Assembly (NCBI RefSeq): GCF_013177735.1
Contig: NZ_WOEZ01000036.1
Span: 62,001-126,000, forward strand
Source: Paraburkholderia elongata
GTDB lineage: Bacteria; Pseudomonadota; Gammaproteobacteria; Burkholderiales; Burkholderiaceae
Reading direction: 5' to 3'
Length of the DNA: 64,000 bases
How positions within the stretch are numbered: the stretch's first letter is position 1; each line of letters opens with the position of its first letter. The notes beneath the pieces were generated by a model. That model was not told where the DNA came from and did no database searches. It was given only the letters and a program-made list of their open reading frames with translations. This document shows positions 56,329 to 64,000 of this stretch, one piece after another. The position numbers were made by a program, and so were the translations under genes.

Positions 56329-57015
56329 TCATTCCTCGTCGAACCCTTTGAGAATTTTGCCGATCGTGGCGCCCGAGAAACCGCGCGACGCCAGAAAACG
56401 CGCCTGTTTGGCCCGCTCGGCGGGCGTTTCGGGAAGCCGATCGAATTTCTTGCGCCAGACGGCCTGAGCGCGCGCGAGTTCGGTTTCGCGCAGTTGCGCA
56501 CTGGCCTCTTCAACCAGCGTTTGGTCCACCGCGTGCTGTTTCAATTCGCCGACGATCCGGCTCGCGCCCAACCGCGACGAGCGCCGATGGATCAGGCTTT
56601 CAGCAAAGCGCGAATCGGACAGCCAGTTTTCAGCTTCCAGCGAATCGAGCAAGGTCTCGAGCGAACCGGTTTCTTCGACGAACGGCTTCAGCTTGCGCGC
56701 CAGTTCGGAGCGGCTGTATTCACGCCGGGACAAATAGCCGAGCGCACGTCCTTTTAGCGAACGGGCCGGGCGTTGGGATTTTTTTGCATCGTCCTCCCCT
56801 GGCTTCGCCTCGCCGGGTGTGCGGCGCGAGCGGGTGTAGGTGGTTTCGGACGGGTCCGCTGCAGCTTGCGCAGAAGAATCAGACTGCGGCTGGCGACCTG
56901 CGGCGCGATCATGCGCATCGAACGACTCGAAGGGATCATCGTCACCGTCACGCGGGCCGTCCGCGTTGCGTCCAGCGTTGGCAGCACTGGATAGCGGCCG
57001 GCCCTTGCGTATCAC
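56329..57015 (-). CDS. recX: Regulatory protein RecX
   Basis: The RecA modulator RecX (228 residues). The C-terminal 150 residues carry the three-helix repeats: ALGYLSRREYSRSELARKL, LEAENWLSDSRFAESLIHRR and FLASRGFSGATIGKILKGF. The N-terminal 70 residues are charged, low-complexity and unusual for E. coli RecX, though extended forms occur in Burkholderia. RecX limits RecA filament growth. It lies 7 bp downstream of recA and is co-transcribed under SOS control. Confidence 0.93.
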   Translation of the reverse strand: MIRKGRPLSSAANAGRNADGPRDGDDDPFESFDAHDRAAGRQPQSDSSAQAAADPSETTYTRSRRTPGEAKPGEDDAKKSQRPARSLKGRALGYLSRREYSRSELARKLKPFVEETGSLETLLDSLEAENWLSDSRFAESLIHRRSSRLGASRIVGELKQHAVDQTLVEEASAQLRETELARAQAVWRKKFDRLPETPAERAKQARFLASRGFSGATIGKILKGFDEE

Positions 57016-57022
57016 GTGCGGG

Positions 57023-58099
57023 TTACTCTTCTTCGCCCGCGACTTCGGCGCTTACGCCCGTCGCCGCTTCTGCCATGGCATTCACGCCCAGCGATTCACG
57101 GATACGGTTTTCGATCTCACGGGCGATGTCCGGATTTTCGCGCAGGAATTCGCGCGCGTTGTCCTTACCCTGACCAATACGTTCGCCGCTGTAGCTATAC
57201 CAGGCGCCGGCCTTATCGACAATCTTCGCTTGCACGCCGAGGTCGATGATTTCGCCCTGACGCGAAATACCTTCGCCATACAGAATGTCGAAAATCGCTT
57301 CGCGGAACGGCGGCGCAACCTTGTTCTTCACCACCTTCACGCGCGTTTCGTTGCCGATCACTTCGTCGTTCTTCTTGATCGAACCGATCCGGCGAATGTC
57401 CAGACGCACCGACGCGTAGAACTTCAGCGCGTTACCGCCCGTGGTGGTTTCCGGGTTGCCGAACATCACGCCGATCTTCATACGGATCTGGTTGATGAAG
57501 ATCACGAGGCAGTTCGTGCGCTTGATCGTGCCGGTGAGCTTGCGCAGCGCTTGCGACATCAGACGCGCTTGCAGACCCGGCAGCGAGTCGCCCATTTCGC
57601 CTTCGATTTCAGCCTTCGGCACGAGTGCCGCAACCGAGTCGATCACGATCATGTCGATCGAGCCTGAGCGCACCAGTGCGTCGGCGATTTCGAGCGCCTG
57701 TTCACCGGTGTCCGGCTGCGAAACCAGCAGGTCGTTCACGTTCACGCCGAGCTTGCCCGCGTACTGGATATCCAGCGCGTGTTCCGCGTCGATAAACGCT
57801 GCCGTGCCACCGAGCTTCTGCATTTCGGCGATGACTTGCAGCGTCAGCGTGGTTTTACCGGACGATTCCGGGCCATAAATTTCGACCACACGGCCACGCG
57901 GCAAACCGCCGACGCCCAGCGCGATGTCGAGGCCGAGCGATCCGGTCGAGACCACCTGGATGTCTTCGATTACCTCACCTGCGCCGAGCCGCATGACCGA
58001 CCCTTTGCCGAACTGCTTTTCGATCTGCGCAAGCGCGGCAGCGAGTGCCTTGCTCTTTTCAGCAGTCAGTCCAGCCGAGCCTTTCTTGCTTTCTTCCAT
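57023..58099 (-). CDS. recA: Recombinase RecA
   Basis: The DNA strand-exchange protein and SOS coprotease, 358 residues from [10 protein letters not shown]. Walker A ([13 protein letters not shown]), Walker B ([12 protein letters not shown]) and the L2 loop region ([14 protein letters not shown]) are all present, and the C-terminal tail is acidic (AGEEE). A LexA box lies 93 bp upstream. recX follows on the same strand. Everything is as expected for betaproteobacteria. Confidence 0.98.
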   Translation of the reverse strand: MEESKKGSAGLTAEKSKALAAALAQIEKQFGKGSVMRLGAGEVIEDIQVVSTGSLGLDIALGVGGLPRGRVVEIYGPESSGKTTLTLQVIAEMQKLGGTAAFIDAEHALDIQYAGKLGVNVNDLLVSQPDTGEQALEIADALVRSGSIDMIVIDSVAALVPKAEIEGEMGDSLPGLQARLMSQALRKLTGTIKRTNCLVIFINQIRMKIGVMFGNPETTTGGNALKFYASVRLDIRRIGSIKKNDEVIGNETRVKVVKNKVAPPFREAIFDILYGEGISRQGEIIDLGVQAKIVDKAGAWYSYSGERIGQGKDNAREFLRENPDIAREIENRIRESLGVNAMAEAATGVSAEVAGEEE

Positions 58100-58191
58100 G
58101 AATCGTCCTTTGCTATGATGAACGGCGTCTGAGGCAGATGTGCGGCCCGCCTTTTCAAGATTCTTGAAGGACAGCACACGAAACACAGACA

Positions 58192-58207
58192 CTGTATAAA
58201 AAAACAG
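58192..58207. promoter_or_regulatory. LexA (SOS) box in the recA promoter
   Basis: CTGTATAAAAAAACAG is a CTG-N10-CAG LexA site with A-rich centre, as in gammaproteobacteria and betaproteobacteria. On the minus strand it overlaps a likely promoter (TTGCCA at 58214-58219, TATACA at 58193-58198), so LexA would block recA transcription. Confidence 0.88.
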
Positions 58208-58342
58208 TAGTTTTGGCAAGCGCGATTCTCATGCGAACGCGCATTTTTACCGTCGCGCTGCCCAACTACCCACAATAATTTTCGGAGACCGCTGTGCGCC
58301 GGGGGACACCCCACGGTGCCGGCAACGCCAGGTTGGCGCACC

Positions 58343-59131
58343 ATGCGAATTCTGATTGCCGAAGACGACAGCATACTCGCGGACGGTCTGGTTCGATCAC
58401 TCCGCCAATCGGCCTATGCCGTCGATCATGTGAAAAACGGCGTCGAGGCCGACACCGCCCTGTCGGTGCAAACTTTCGACCTGCTGATCCTCGATCTGGG
58501 CCTGCCGCGCATGTCGGGGCTCGAGGTGCTGCGCCGCCTGCGCGCCCGCAATTCGAACGTGCCGGTGCTGATCCTCACTGCTGCGGACAGCGTCGACGAA
58601 CGCGTCAAAGGCCTCGACCTCGGCGCCGACGATTACATGGCCAAACCCTTCGCACTCAACGAGCTTGAGGCGCGGGTGCGCGCGCTGACCCGGCGCGGCG
58701 CGGGCGGCGGCCCGACGGTGGTGCGGCACGGTTCGCTGTCGTTCGATCAGGTTGGCCGGATCGCCTATGTCAACGAGCAGGTGATCGACCTGTCGGCGCG
58801 CGAACTCGGTCTGCTCGAAGTGCTGCTGCAACGGATCGGGCGGCTGGTATCGAAGGAACAGCTCGTCGACCATCTGTGCGAATGGGGCGAGGAAGTCAGC
58901 AATAACGCGATCGAAGTCTACGTGCACCGGCTGCGCAAGAAGATCGAGCCGAGCGGTGTGCGCATCATCACCGTGCGGGGCCTCGGGTACTGCCTCGAGA
59001 AAGCCGCCCTACCCTCGAACACGAACGTGAACGTGAGCGCCAGCGCGCCCGCGCCGCATGCACTTGCCGAGCCAGAGCCGCCCTCCTCGCCCCCGTCGGC
59101 CGCGATGCCGGCGAGCCATCACTACAAATAG
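58343..59131 (+). CDS. OmpR-family response regulator (TctD-like)
   Basis: The regulator (262 residues) has a receiver domain with Asp51 in LLILDLGLPRMSGL and a winged-helix output domain (LSARELGLLEVLL, NAIEVYVHRLRKKIE). The start MRILIAEDDS is chosen as it gives the standard N-terminus. About 35 extra residues at the C-terminus are Ala/Pro/Ser-rich. The kinase gene follows 9 bp later. The transporter downstream suggests control of carboxylate uptake, by comparison with TctD, but this is inference. Confidence 0.93.
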   Translation: MRILIAEDDSILADGLVRSLRQSAYAVDHVKNGVEADTALSVQTFDLLILDLGLPRMSGLEVLRRLRARNSNVPVLILTAADSVDERVKGLDLGADDYMAKPFALNELEARVRALTRRGAGGGPTVVRHGSLSFDQVGRIAYVNEQVIDLSARELGLLEVLLQRIGRLVSKEQLVDHLCEWGEEVSNNAIEVYVHRLRKKIEPSGVRIITVRGLGYCLEKAALPSNTNVNVSASAPAPHALAEPEPPSSPPSAAMPASHHYK

Positions 59132-59140
59132 AGGACACCC

Positions 59141-60679
59141 ATGTCCGCACGCGCAGACCGCGCTACGGCGCACGCGGCGGACCTCGACGAGGCGCGCGAC
59201 GAGCGCTACGCCAATCCGTTCGCCCCGCCCGACGAGACCGAAGCCGCCGCCGAAGCGCGCCCGCGCTCGCTGTTCGGCGAGATTCTCGACTGGATGCTGG
59301 CGCCGCTTCTGCTGCTTTGGCCGATGAGCCTTGCGGTCACCTACCTGGTCGCCAAGTCGATCGCCAACGGCCCGTTCGACCGCGCGCTCGAAACCGACGC
59401 CTACGTGCTCGCCCGCCAGATCCACCCGATCAACGGCGTGGCGGAGCTGTCGCTGCCCGACTCCACTCGCGACTTTCTGCGCGCCGACAATGTCGACAGC
59501 GTGTTCTTTCAGGTGCTCGGCACACGTGGCGAACTGGTGGGCGGCGAGCGCGACATGCCGTTGCCGCACGAGGAAGACCGGCCGCCGCCGGGCCTCGTCG
59601 AATTCCGCGACGACATGCTGCGCGGCAACGATATTCGCGTCGCCTATACGACCGTCGAATTTCCGCAGACACCCGGCGCTCAGCCGGTGCTGGTGCAGGT
59701 CGCCGAGACGCTCGACAAACGCAGCCAGCTTGCCAACGACATCATCAAAGGCGTGATCCTGCCGCAGTTCGTGATCCTGCCGCTGGCGATCCTGCTGGTG
59801 TGGTTCGGCCTGTCGCGCGGACTCGCGCCGCTGCATGCCCTGCAGGCGCATATTCGCGCGCGCCGCCCAGACGATCTGTCGCCGCTCGAAGCCCGCCGCG
59901 CGCCGCCGGAAATCGAGCCGCTGGTGACGTCGTTCAACGATCTGCTGACGCGTCTCGAACAGAACATGGAGCTGCAGAAGCGTTTTATCGCCGACGCCGC
60001 GCATCAGATGAAAACGCCGCTTGCCGGTCTGCGCACCCAGGCTGAGCTTGCGCTGCGCCAGGACGCCTCCGAAGAAGTCCACCGCTCGCTGGAACAGATC
60101 GCCACCAGTTCGGAGCATGCGGCGCGTCTCGTCACCCAGTTGCTGGCGCTGGCGCGCGCGGAAAATCGCATGTCGGGGCAGATTTTCACGCCCGTCGAGG
60201 TGACGGAAGTCGCGCGCAGCGCGGTGCGCGACTGGGTTCAGGCCGCGCTCGCCAAGCAGATGGACCTCGGCTACGAAGCGCCCGAAGAGCCGGTCGAAGT
60301 CGACGGCAATCCGGTCATGCTGCGCGAAATGCTGTCGAATCTGATCGACAACGCGATCCGCTATACGCCGGCTGGCGGGAGGATCACCGTGCGGGTGCGA
60401 CACGACTTGACCGCGCGGCTCGTGCATCTGGAAGTGGAAGACACCGGACTCGGCATTCCGGTGGCCGAGCGCTCGCGGGTAGTCGAGCGTTTTTACCGGA
60501 TTCTCGGCCGCGAAGGCGACGGCAGCGGCCTTGGGCTCGCGATCGTCCGCGAGATCACGACGATGCATGGCGGGGAGATGACGATCGACGATAACGTCTA
60601 TCAAACCTCCCCGCGGCTTGCCGGAACGCTCGTACGTGTCAGCTTGCACGTGCTCGAACGGGCCCGGGACTTACCCTAA
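59141..60679 (+). CDS. Two-component sensor histidine kinase (TctE-like)
   Basis: A membrane kinase of 512 residues. An acidic 45-residue N-terminal leader precedes the first helix. A periplasmic domain of about 130 residues and a second helix near 205-225 follow, then His288 in ADAAHQMKTPLAG. The ATPase has the N box LIDNAIRYTPAGG and G2 box GSGLGLAIVREI. It is the partner of the preceding regulator. The MHS-family transporter 230 bp downstream is a plausible target; the ligand is not known. Confidence 0.93.
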   Translation: MSARADRATAHAADLDEARDERYANPFAPPDETEAAAEARPRSLFGEILDWMLAPLLLLWPMSLAVTYLVAKSIANGPFDRALETDAYVLARQIHPINGVAELSLPDSTRDFLRADNVDSVFFQVLGTRGELVGGERDMPLPHEEDRPPPGLVEFRDDMLRGNDIRVAYTTVEFPQTPGAQPVLVQVAETLDKRSQLANDIIKGVILPQFVILPLAILLVWFGLSRGLAPLHALQAHIRARRPDDLSPLEARRAPPEIEPLVTSFNDLLTRLEQNMELQKRFIADAAHQMKTPLAGLRTQAELALRQDASEEVHRSLEQIATSSEHAARLVTQLLALARAENRMSGQIFTPVEVTEVARSAVRDWVQAALAKQMDLGYEAPEEPVEVDGNPVMLREMLSNLIDNAIRYTPAGGRITVRVRHDLTARLVHLEVEDTGLGIPVAERSRVVERFYRILGREGDGSGLGLAIVREITTMHGGEMTIDDNVYQTSPRLAGTLVRVSLHVLERARDLP

Positions 60680-60909
60680 GGGCGCGAAGACCCACGCATG
60701 GACTACCGCCATATTGAGATAACGTTGTCAAATCTTGCAAGAACTTAACAGACAGTTGCCGGGTTTTAATGGAAATTCCCTCGGTACGCCTGAGACTACC
60801 ATTTCACCACTCCACGTCAGTACGCCGTAAGTTTCCACTCCAATAATCGGTTCCACGGGAACGCCTTTGCCGGCGGACCGCGTGCACATATCAATATTGG
60901 AGACGACAT

Positions 60910-62568
60910 ATGGCTACCGTTGGCGGGCAACTCTCCCACGCGCCGATGACGCGAGATGAGAAGCGGGTGATCTTCGCATCGTCGCTGGGCACGGTTTTCG
61001 AGTGGTACGACTTCTATCTGGCCGGTTCACTTGCGATCTTCATCAGCAAGAGCTTCTTTTCCGGCGTCAATCCGACTGCCGCCTTCATCTTCACGCTCCT
61101 CAGCTTCGCCGCGGGCTTCGCGGTGCGGCCGTTCGGCGCGATTGTGTTCGGGCGCCTCGGCGACATGGTCGGGCGCAAATACACGTTCCTCATCACGATC
61201 GTGATCATGGGCCTGTCGACCTTCCTGGTCGGCTTCCTGCCCGGCTATGCATCGATCGGCATTGCGTCGCCGGTGATCTTCATCGCGATGCGCCTGCTGC
61301 AGGGTCTTGCACTCGGCGGCGAATACGGCGGTGCGGCAACCTACGTCGCGGAACATGCGCCGCCGGGACGCCGCGGTTTCTACACTGCGTGGATCCAGAC
61401 CACCGCCACGCTCGGCCTGTTCCTCTCGCTACTGGTGATTCTCGGCGCGCGCACGGCCATGGGCGAAGACGCGTTCGGCGTCTGGGGCTGGCGCATTCCG
61501 TTCCTCGCGTCGATCGTCCTGCTCGGCGTGTCGGTGTGGATTCGCCTGCAACTGAACGAATCGCCGGTGTTCGCGCGCATCAAGGCTGAAGGCAAAACCT
61601 CGAAGGCGCCGCTGACCGAAGCATTCGGCCAGTGGAAGAACCTGAAGATCGTGATCCTCGCGCTGATCGGTCTGACCGCCGGCCAGGCCGTGGTCTGGTA
61701 CACGGGTCAGTTCTACACGCTGTTCTTCCTGACGCAGACGCTGAAGGTCGACGGCGCGACGGCCAACATCCTGATCGCGATCGCGCTCTTGATCGGCACG
61801 CCGTTCTTCCTGTTCTTCGGCTCGCTGTCGGACCGGATCGGCCGCAAGCCGATCATCATGGCCGGCCTGCTGATTGCTGCCTGCACGTACTTCCCGCTGT
61901 TCAAGGCGCTGACTCACTACACGAACCCGGCGCTGGAAGCGGCTACGGCAAAGTCCCCGATCGTCGTGATCGCGAACCCGGACGAGTGCTCGTTCCAGTT
62001 CAATCCGGTCGGCACGGCGAAGTTCACGAGCTCCTGCGACATCGCCAAGAGCGCGCTCTCGAAAGCCGGCTTGAACTACGAGAACGTCGCGGCGCCGGCG
62101 GGCACGCTGGCGGAGATCAAGGTCGGCGATACGGTGATCAACACGTATGACGGCAAGGCCGCCGACGCCAAGGATCAGGGCAAGGGGTTCGACAAGACCC
62201 TGGCGACCACGCTGAAGACCGCCGGCTATCCGCCGAAGGCCGATCCGTCGCAGATCAACTGGCCGATGAGCGTGGTGATCCTGACGATCATGATGATCTA
62301 CGTGACAATGGTCTATGGGCCGATTGCGGCGATGCTGGTGGAGATGTTCCCGACGCGGATCCGCTATACCTCGATGTCGCTGCCGTATCACATCGGCAAC
62401 GGCTGGTTCGGCGGCTTCCTGCCGGCGACCGCCTTCGCGATCGTGGCGGCCAAGGGCAACATCTACTCGGGGCTGTGGTATCCGATTGTGATCGCGCTCG
62501 TTACGCTCGTGATCGGCGTGCTGTTCGTCAAGGAAACCAAGGACTCGGATATCTACGCGAAGGACTGA
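60910..62568 (+). CDS. MHS-family major facilitator transporter with a large extracytoplasmic insert
   Basis: A 12-helix permease of 552 residues in the metabolite:H+ symporter group. Signature elements are SSLGTVFEWYDFYLAG, GRLGDMVGRKYTF, LALGGEYGGAATYVAEH and the second-half SLSDRIGRKP. Between helices 8 or 9 and the next, residues about 334-452 form a soluble insert with two Cys (360, 376), absent from ProP or ShiA. GGAG lies before the ATG. Substrates could be dicarboxylates, shikimate or betaine-like compounds. It follows a TctDE-like pair. Confidence 0.9.
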   Translation: MATVGGQLSHAPMTRDEKRVIFASSLGTVFEWYDFYLAGSLAIFISKSFFSGVNPTAAFIFTLLSFAAGFAVRPFGAIVFGRLGDMVGRKYTFLITIVIMGLSTFLVGFLPGYASIGIASPVIFIAMRLLQGLALGGEYGGAATYVAEHAPPGRRGFYTAWIQTTATLGLFLSLLVILGARTAMGEDAFGVWGWRIPFLASIVLLGVSVWIRLQLNESPVFARIKAEGKTSKAPLTEAFGQWKNLKIVILALIGLTAGQAVVWYTGQFYTLFFLTQTLKVDGATANILIAIALLIGTPFFLFFGSLSDRIGRKPIIMAGLLIAACTYFPLFKALTHYTNPALEAATAKSPIVVIANPDECSFQFNPVGTAKFTSSCDIAKSALSKAGLNYENVAAPAGTLAEIKVGDTVINTYDGKAADAKDQGKGFDKTLATTLKTAGYPPKADPSQINWPMSVVILTIMMIYVTMVYGPIAAMLVEMFPTRIRYTSMSLPYHIGNGWFGGFLPATAFAIVAAKGNIYSGLWYPIVIALVTLVIGVLFVKETKDSDIYAKD

Positions 62569-62613
62569 AACACCTGATAAACGGGGCAACTTGAAAAAGT
62601 TGTGCGCCGGGGG

Positions 62614-62642
62614 TTGACAGCCCCCGGCCCTATCCTCATAAT
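62614..62642 (+). promoter_or_regulatory. Sigma-70 promoter of the tRNA gene
   Basis: TTGACA (62614-62619) and CATAAT (62637-62642) are separated by 17 bp, 12 bp before the tRNA. The -35 box is perfect and the -10 differs from consensus at one base. Confidence 0.85.
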
Positions 62643-62654
62643 CTCGCTTCTTTC

Positions 62655-62731
<77 letters not shown>

Positions 62732-62739
62732 GTTGCAAG

Positions 62740-62777
62740 AAAAAGCCGCTGCTTCTCACGAAGCAGCGGCTTTTTTG
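62740..62777 (+). terminator. Terminator of the tRNA transcript
   Basis: AAAGCCGCTGCTTC pairs with GAAGCAGCGGCTTT around a short loop, and a T-run follows. It lies 12 bp after the tRNA. Confidence 0.95.
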
Positions 62778-62894
62778 TTCTGGACCGCCGGTAATGCGCC
62801 CGAAATGGCGCAGTACGCATCTAAATTTTAGCTGTCGCCGGTTTTCCAGGACCGGGTGCTACACGCCACTGTTACCTTCCTGTGGAGAGCACCC

Positions 62895-64000
62895 GTGAAA
62901 CACCCTTACCTGACCACCCGCGCCGATTCGACCCATTACTACTTCCGCCGCAAGGTGCCGCTCAAGCTGCGCGCCACGCTCGAAAAGACCGAAATCTGGC
63001 TGAGCCTGGAAACGCCCTGCAAGGAGGTGGCCGTCACCCGCCTGCCGGCGGCGGCCCTGGAATATGAACGCGTCATCGCCCTCGCCCGGGCGGAGGCCGC
63101 GTCGACTGCTTCAGCTGCGCCCGCCGCGAACGCCTGGCTGCCGCGCGCACTGCGTGCCGTCGACGACGAGCCCTATCCGTACCACCCGACTGTCCAGCCA
63201 CCTGGCACGCGGCGCCTCGAGGCGGTCCAGATTCCACGGCTGGTCGAACGTTACACGGCGAATACGCTGGCGAACGATGACGAATACCGCCCGGTGCTGT
63301 TCAATGACCCTCCGGCCATGGAACACGACGGAAGCAGCTATGACGACGAGGCACACAAAAGCTTTCTGCTGGAGGCGCGACGGCAGTTGCGGCGGGCCCG
63401 GGCAGCCGAGGACTTTTTAGGCATCCGTGAGTCCGTTGAGGAACATCTGATGTGGGAGCGCGCGTGGCTGCCGGCCGCCTCGGACGAATTTGCTGCGCTG
63501 CTGACAGCCATGACCGACGCCCATCTGGCGGCCGTCGAGGAAGAGCTGCGGCGCATCGAGGGCGACGTCGCTGAGACGCCCGGGCTGATTCCGCTGGTCG
63601 ATGAAAACGATACGTGGGACGCCGCTGTGCAGAGCCGGGTCGACGAAGCGGCCCCCCAGCCCAAGACGGCCGACGAGGTCAAATCGCAGGTCGCACGGTT
63701 CAAGCGGCTGGTCGGTTCGCTGCCACTGTCCGCGCTGACGCCGGCGCATGTCGCGCAGTTCAAGGCCGCGTGCCTCGAGCAGGAAAAGGTCGGCAAGAGC
63801 CGCGTGAACACCATCGTTTCGCTGCTCTCGCCCGTTATCAACGTGGCGATTGAGAAGAAGCTGACGACGCTCAGTACCAACCCGCTTGCGCGCGCGAAGT
63901 ACAGCCGGAAGGCCGTGCGCAAGGACGCCGACCCTGAAGCCCAGCGCGACGCCTACACGGTTGACGAACTCAACCGGCTGTACGCATCCCGCGTCTTCAT
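62895..64000 (+). CDS. DUF6538-type tyrosine recombinase, N-terminal part (runs off the window)
   Basis: A GTG start at 62895 opens a frame that stays open for 368 codons to the window end. It begins with the DUF6538 pattern HPYLTTRADSTHYYFRRKVP and PLKLRATLEKTEIWLSLETP. A Glu/Ala-rich helical middle part follows, then the core-binding domain (PLSALTPAHVAQFKAAC and INVAIEKKLTTLSTNPLA). The catalytic domain lies beyond the window. Its place right after a tRNA gene and terminator suggests an integrase that targets this tRNA. Confidence 0.88.
   Translation, partial: MKHPYLTTRADSTHYYFRRKVPLKLRATLEKTEIWLSLETPCKEVAVTRLPAAALEYERVIALARAEAASTASAAPAANAWLPRALRAVDDEPYPYHPTVQPPGTRRLEAVQIPRLVERYTANTLANDDEYRPVLFNDPPAMEHDGSSYDDEAHKSFLLEARRQLRRARAAEDFLGIRESVEEHLMWERAWLPAASDEFAALLTAMTDAHLAAVEEELRRIEGDVAETPGLIPLVDENDTWDAAVQSRVDEAAPQPKTADEVKSQVARFKRLVGSLPLSALTPAHVAQFKAACLEQEKVGKSRVNTIVSLLSPVINVAIEKKLTTLSTNPLARAKYSRKAVRKDADPEAQRDAYTVDELNRLYASRVF

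Overview
The window is a high-GC betaproteobacterial chromosome segment, almost certainly Paraburkholderia or a close Burkholderia relative. The evidence is the dense housekeeping gene order: pgk-pyk-fba-purC-purE-purK, moaC, an O-antigen-ligase-type glycosylase beside pilA, sucD-sucC, and recX-recA. A BpeAB-OprB-like RND pump with a divergent TetR gene supports the same assignment. Most genes are intact and typical in length.

Layout. 1-4.0 kb: end of a metal ABC permease, the glutathione-dependent formaldehyde oxidation pair (fghA, frmA) and a xylulokinase. 4.4-6.1 kb: an NCS2 purine permease, a 15-bp tandem repeat array and a bidirectional terminator. 6.2-13.2 kb: a tripartite RND efflux operon and its divergent TetR repressor, with an AcrR-like operator lying on the pump promoter. 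13.2-25.3 kb: an isochorismatase-like hydrolase, a GlxA-type regulator, small conserved proteins, a DegP/MucD protease downstream of a two-component system, PBP4, a sterol-desaturase-like protein and a GDSL lipoprotein. 25.5-33.9 kb: a minus-strand run of Sua5, purine synthesis and lower glycolysis genes. 34.1-42.7 kb: AzlCD, ilvE, a CHCC zinc-finger protein, waaF, an NTF2-like protein, a YheT-type hydrolase, a BepA-type M48 protease and moaC.

42.7-49.5 kb is a mobile island. A tyrosine recombinase follows moaC directly, and the last roughly 30 codons of moaC are repeated at 49.48-49.57 kb, which marks the two attachment sites. The island carries an intact minus-strand pair, a HEPN-type protein (R-x4-H motif) followed by a DUF4935-like PIN-domain nuclease. 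It also holds decayed ADP-ribosylglycohydrolase (ARH) genes, a broken second PIN copy, a lipoprotein, several small unknown genes and the tail of a second integrase. The order ARH, then HEPN or another gene, then PIN occurs twice on the same strand, so the island looks like a duplicated and partly decayed ARH-HEPN-PIN module. This is the best candidate in the window for an undescribed, possibly anti-phage, RNase system.

49.6-62.6 kb returns to core chromosome: the glycosylase/ligase, pilA with an unusually long leader, a TerC-type membrane protein, sucDC with an overlapping DUF2889 gene, recX-recA with a LexA box, a second two-component system and an MHS transporter with a large extracytoplasmic insert. 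At 62.65 kb a CAU-anticodon tRNA with a clear sigma-70 promoter and a terminator is followed by a DUF6538-type integrase running off the window. This is probably the start of a second, tRNA-associated island.
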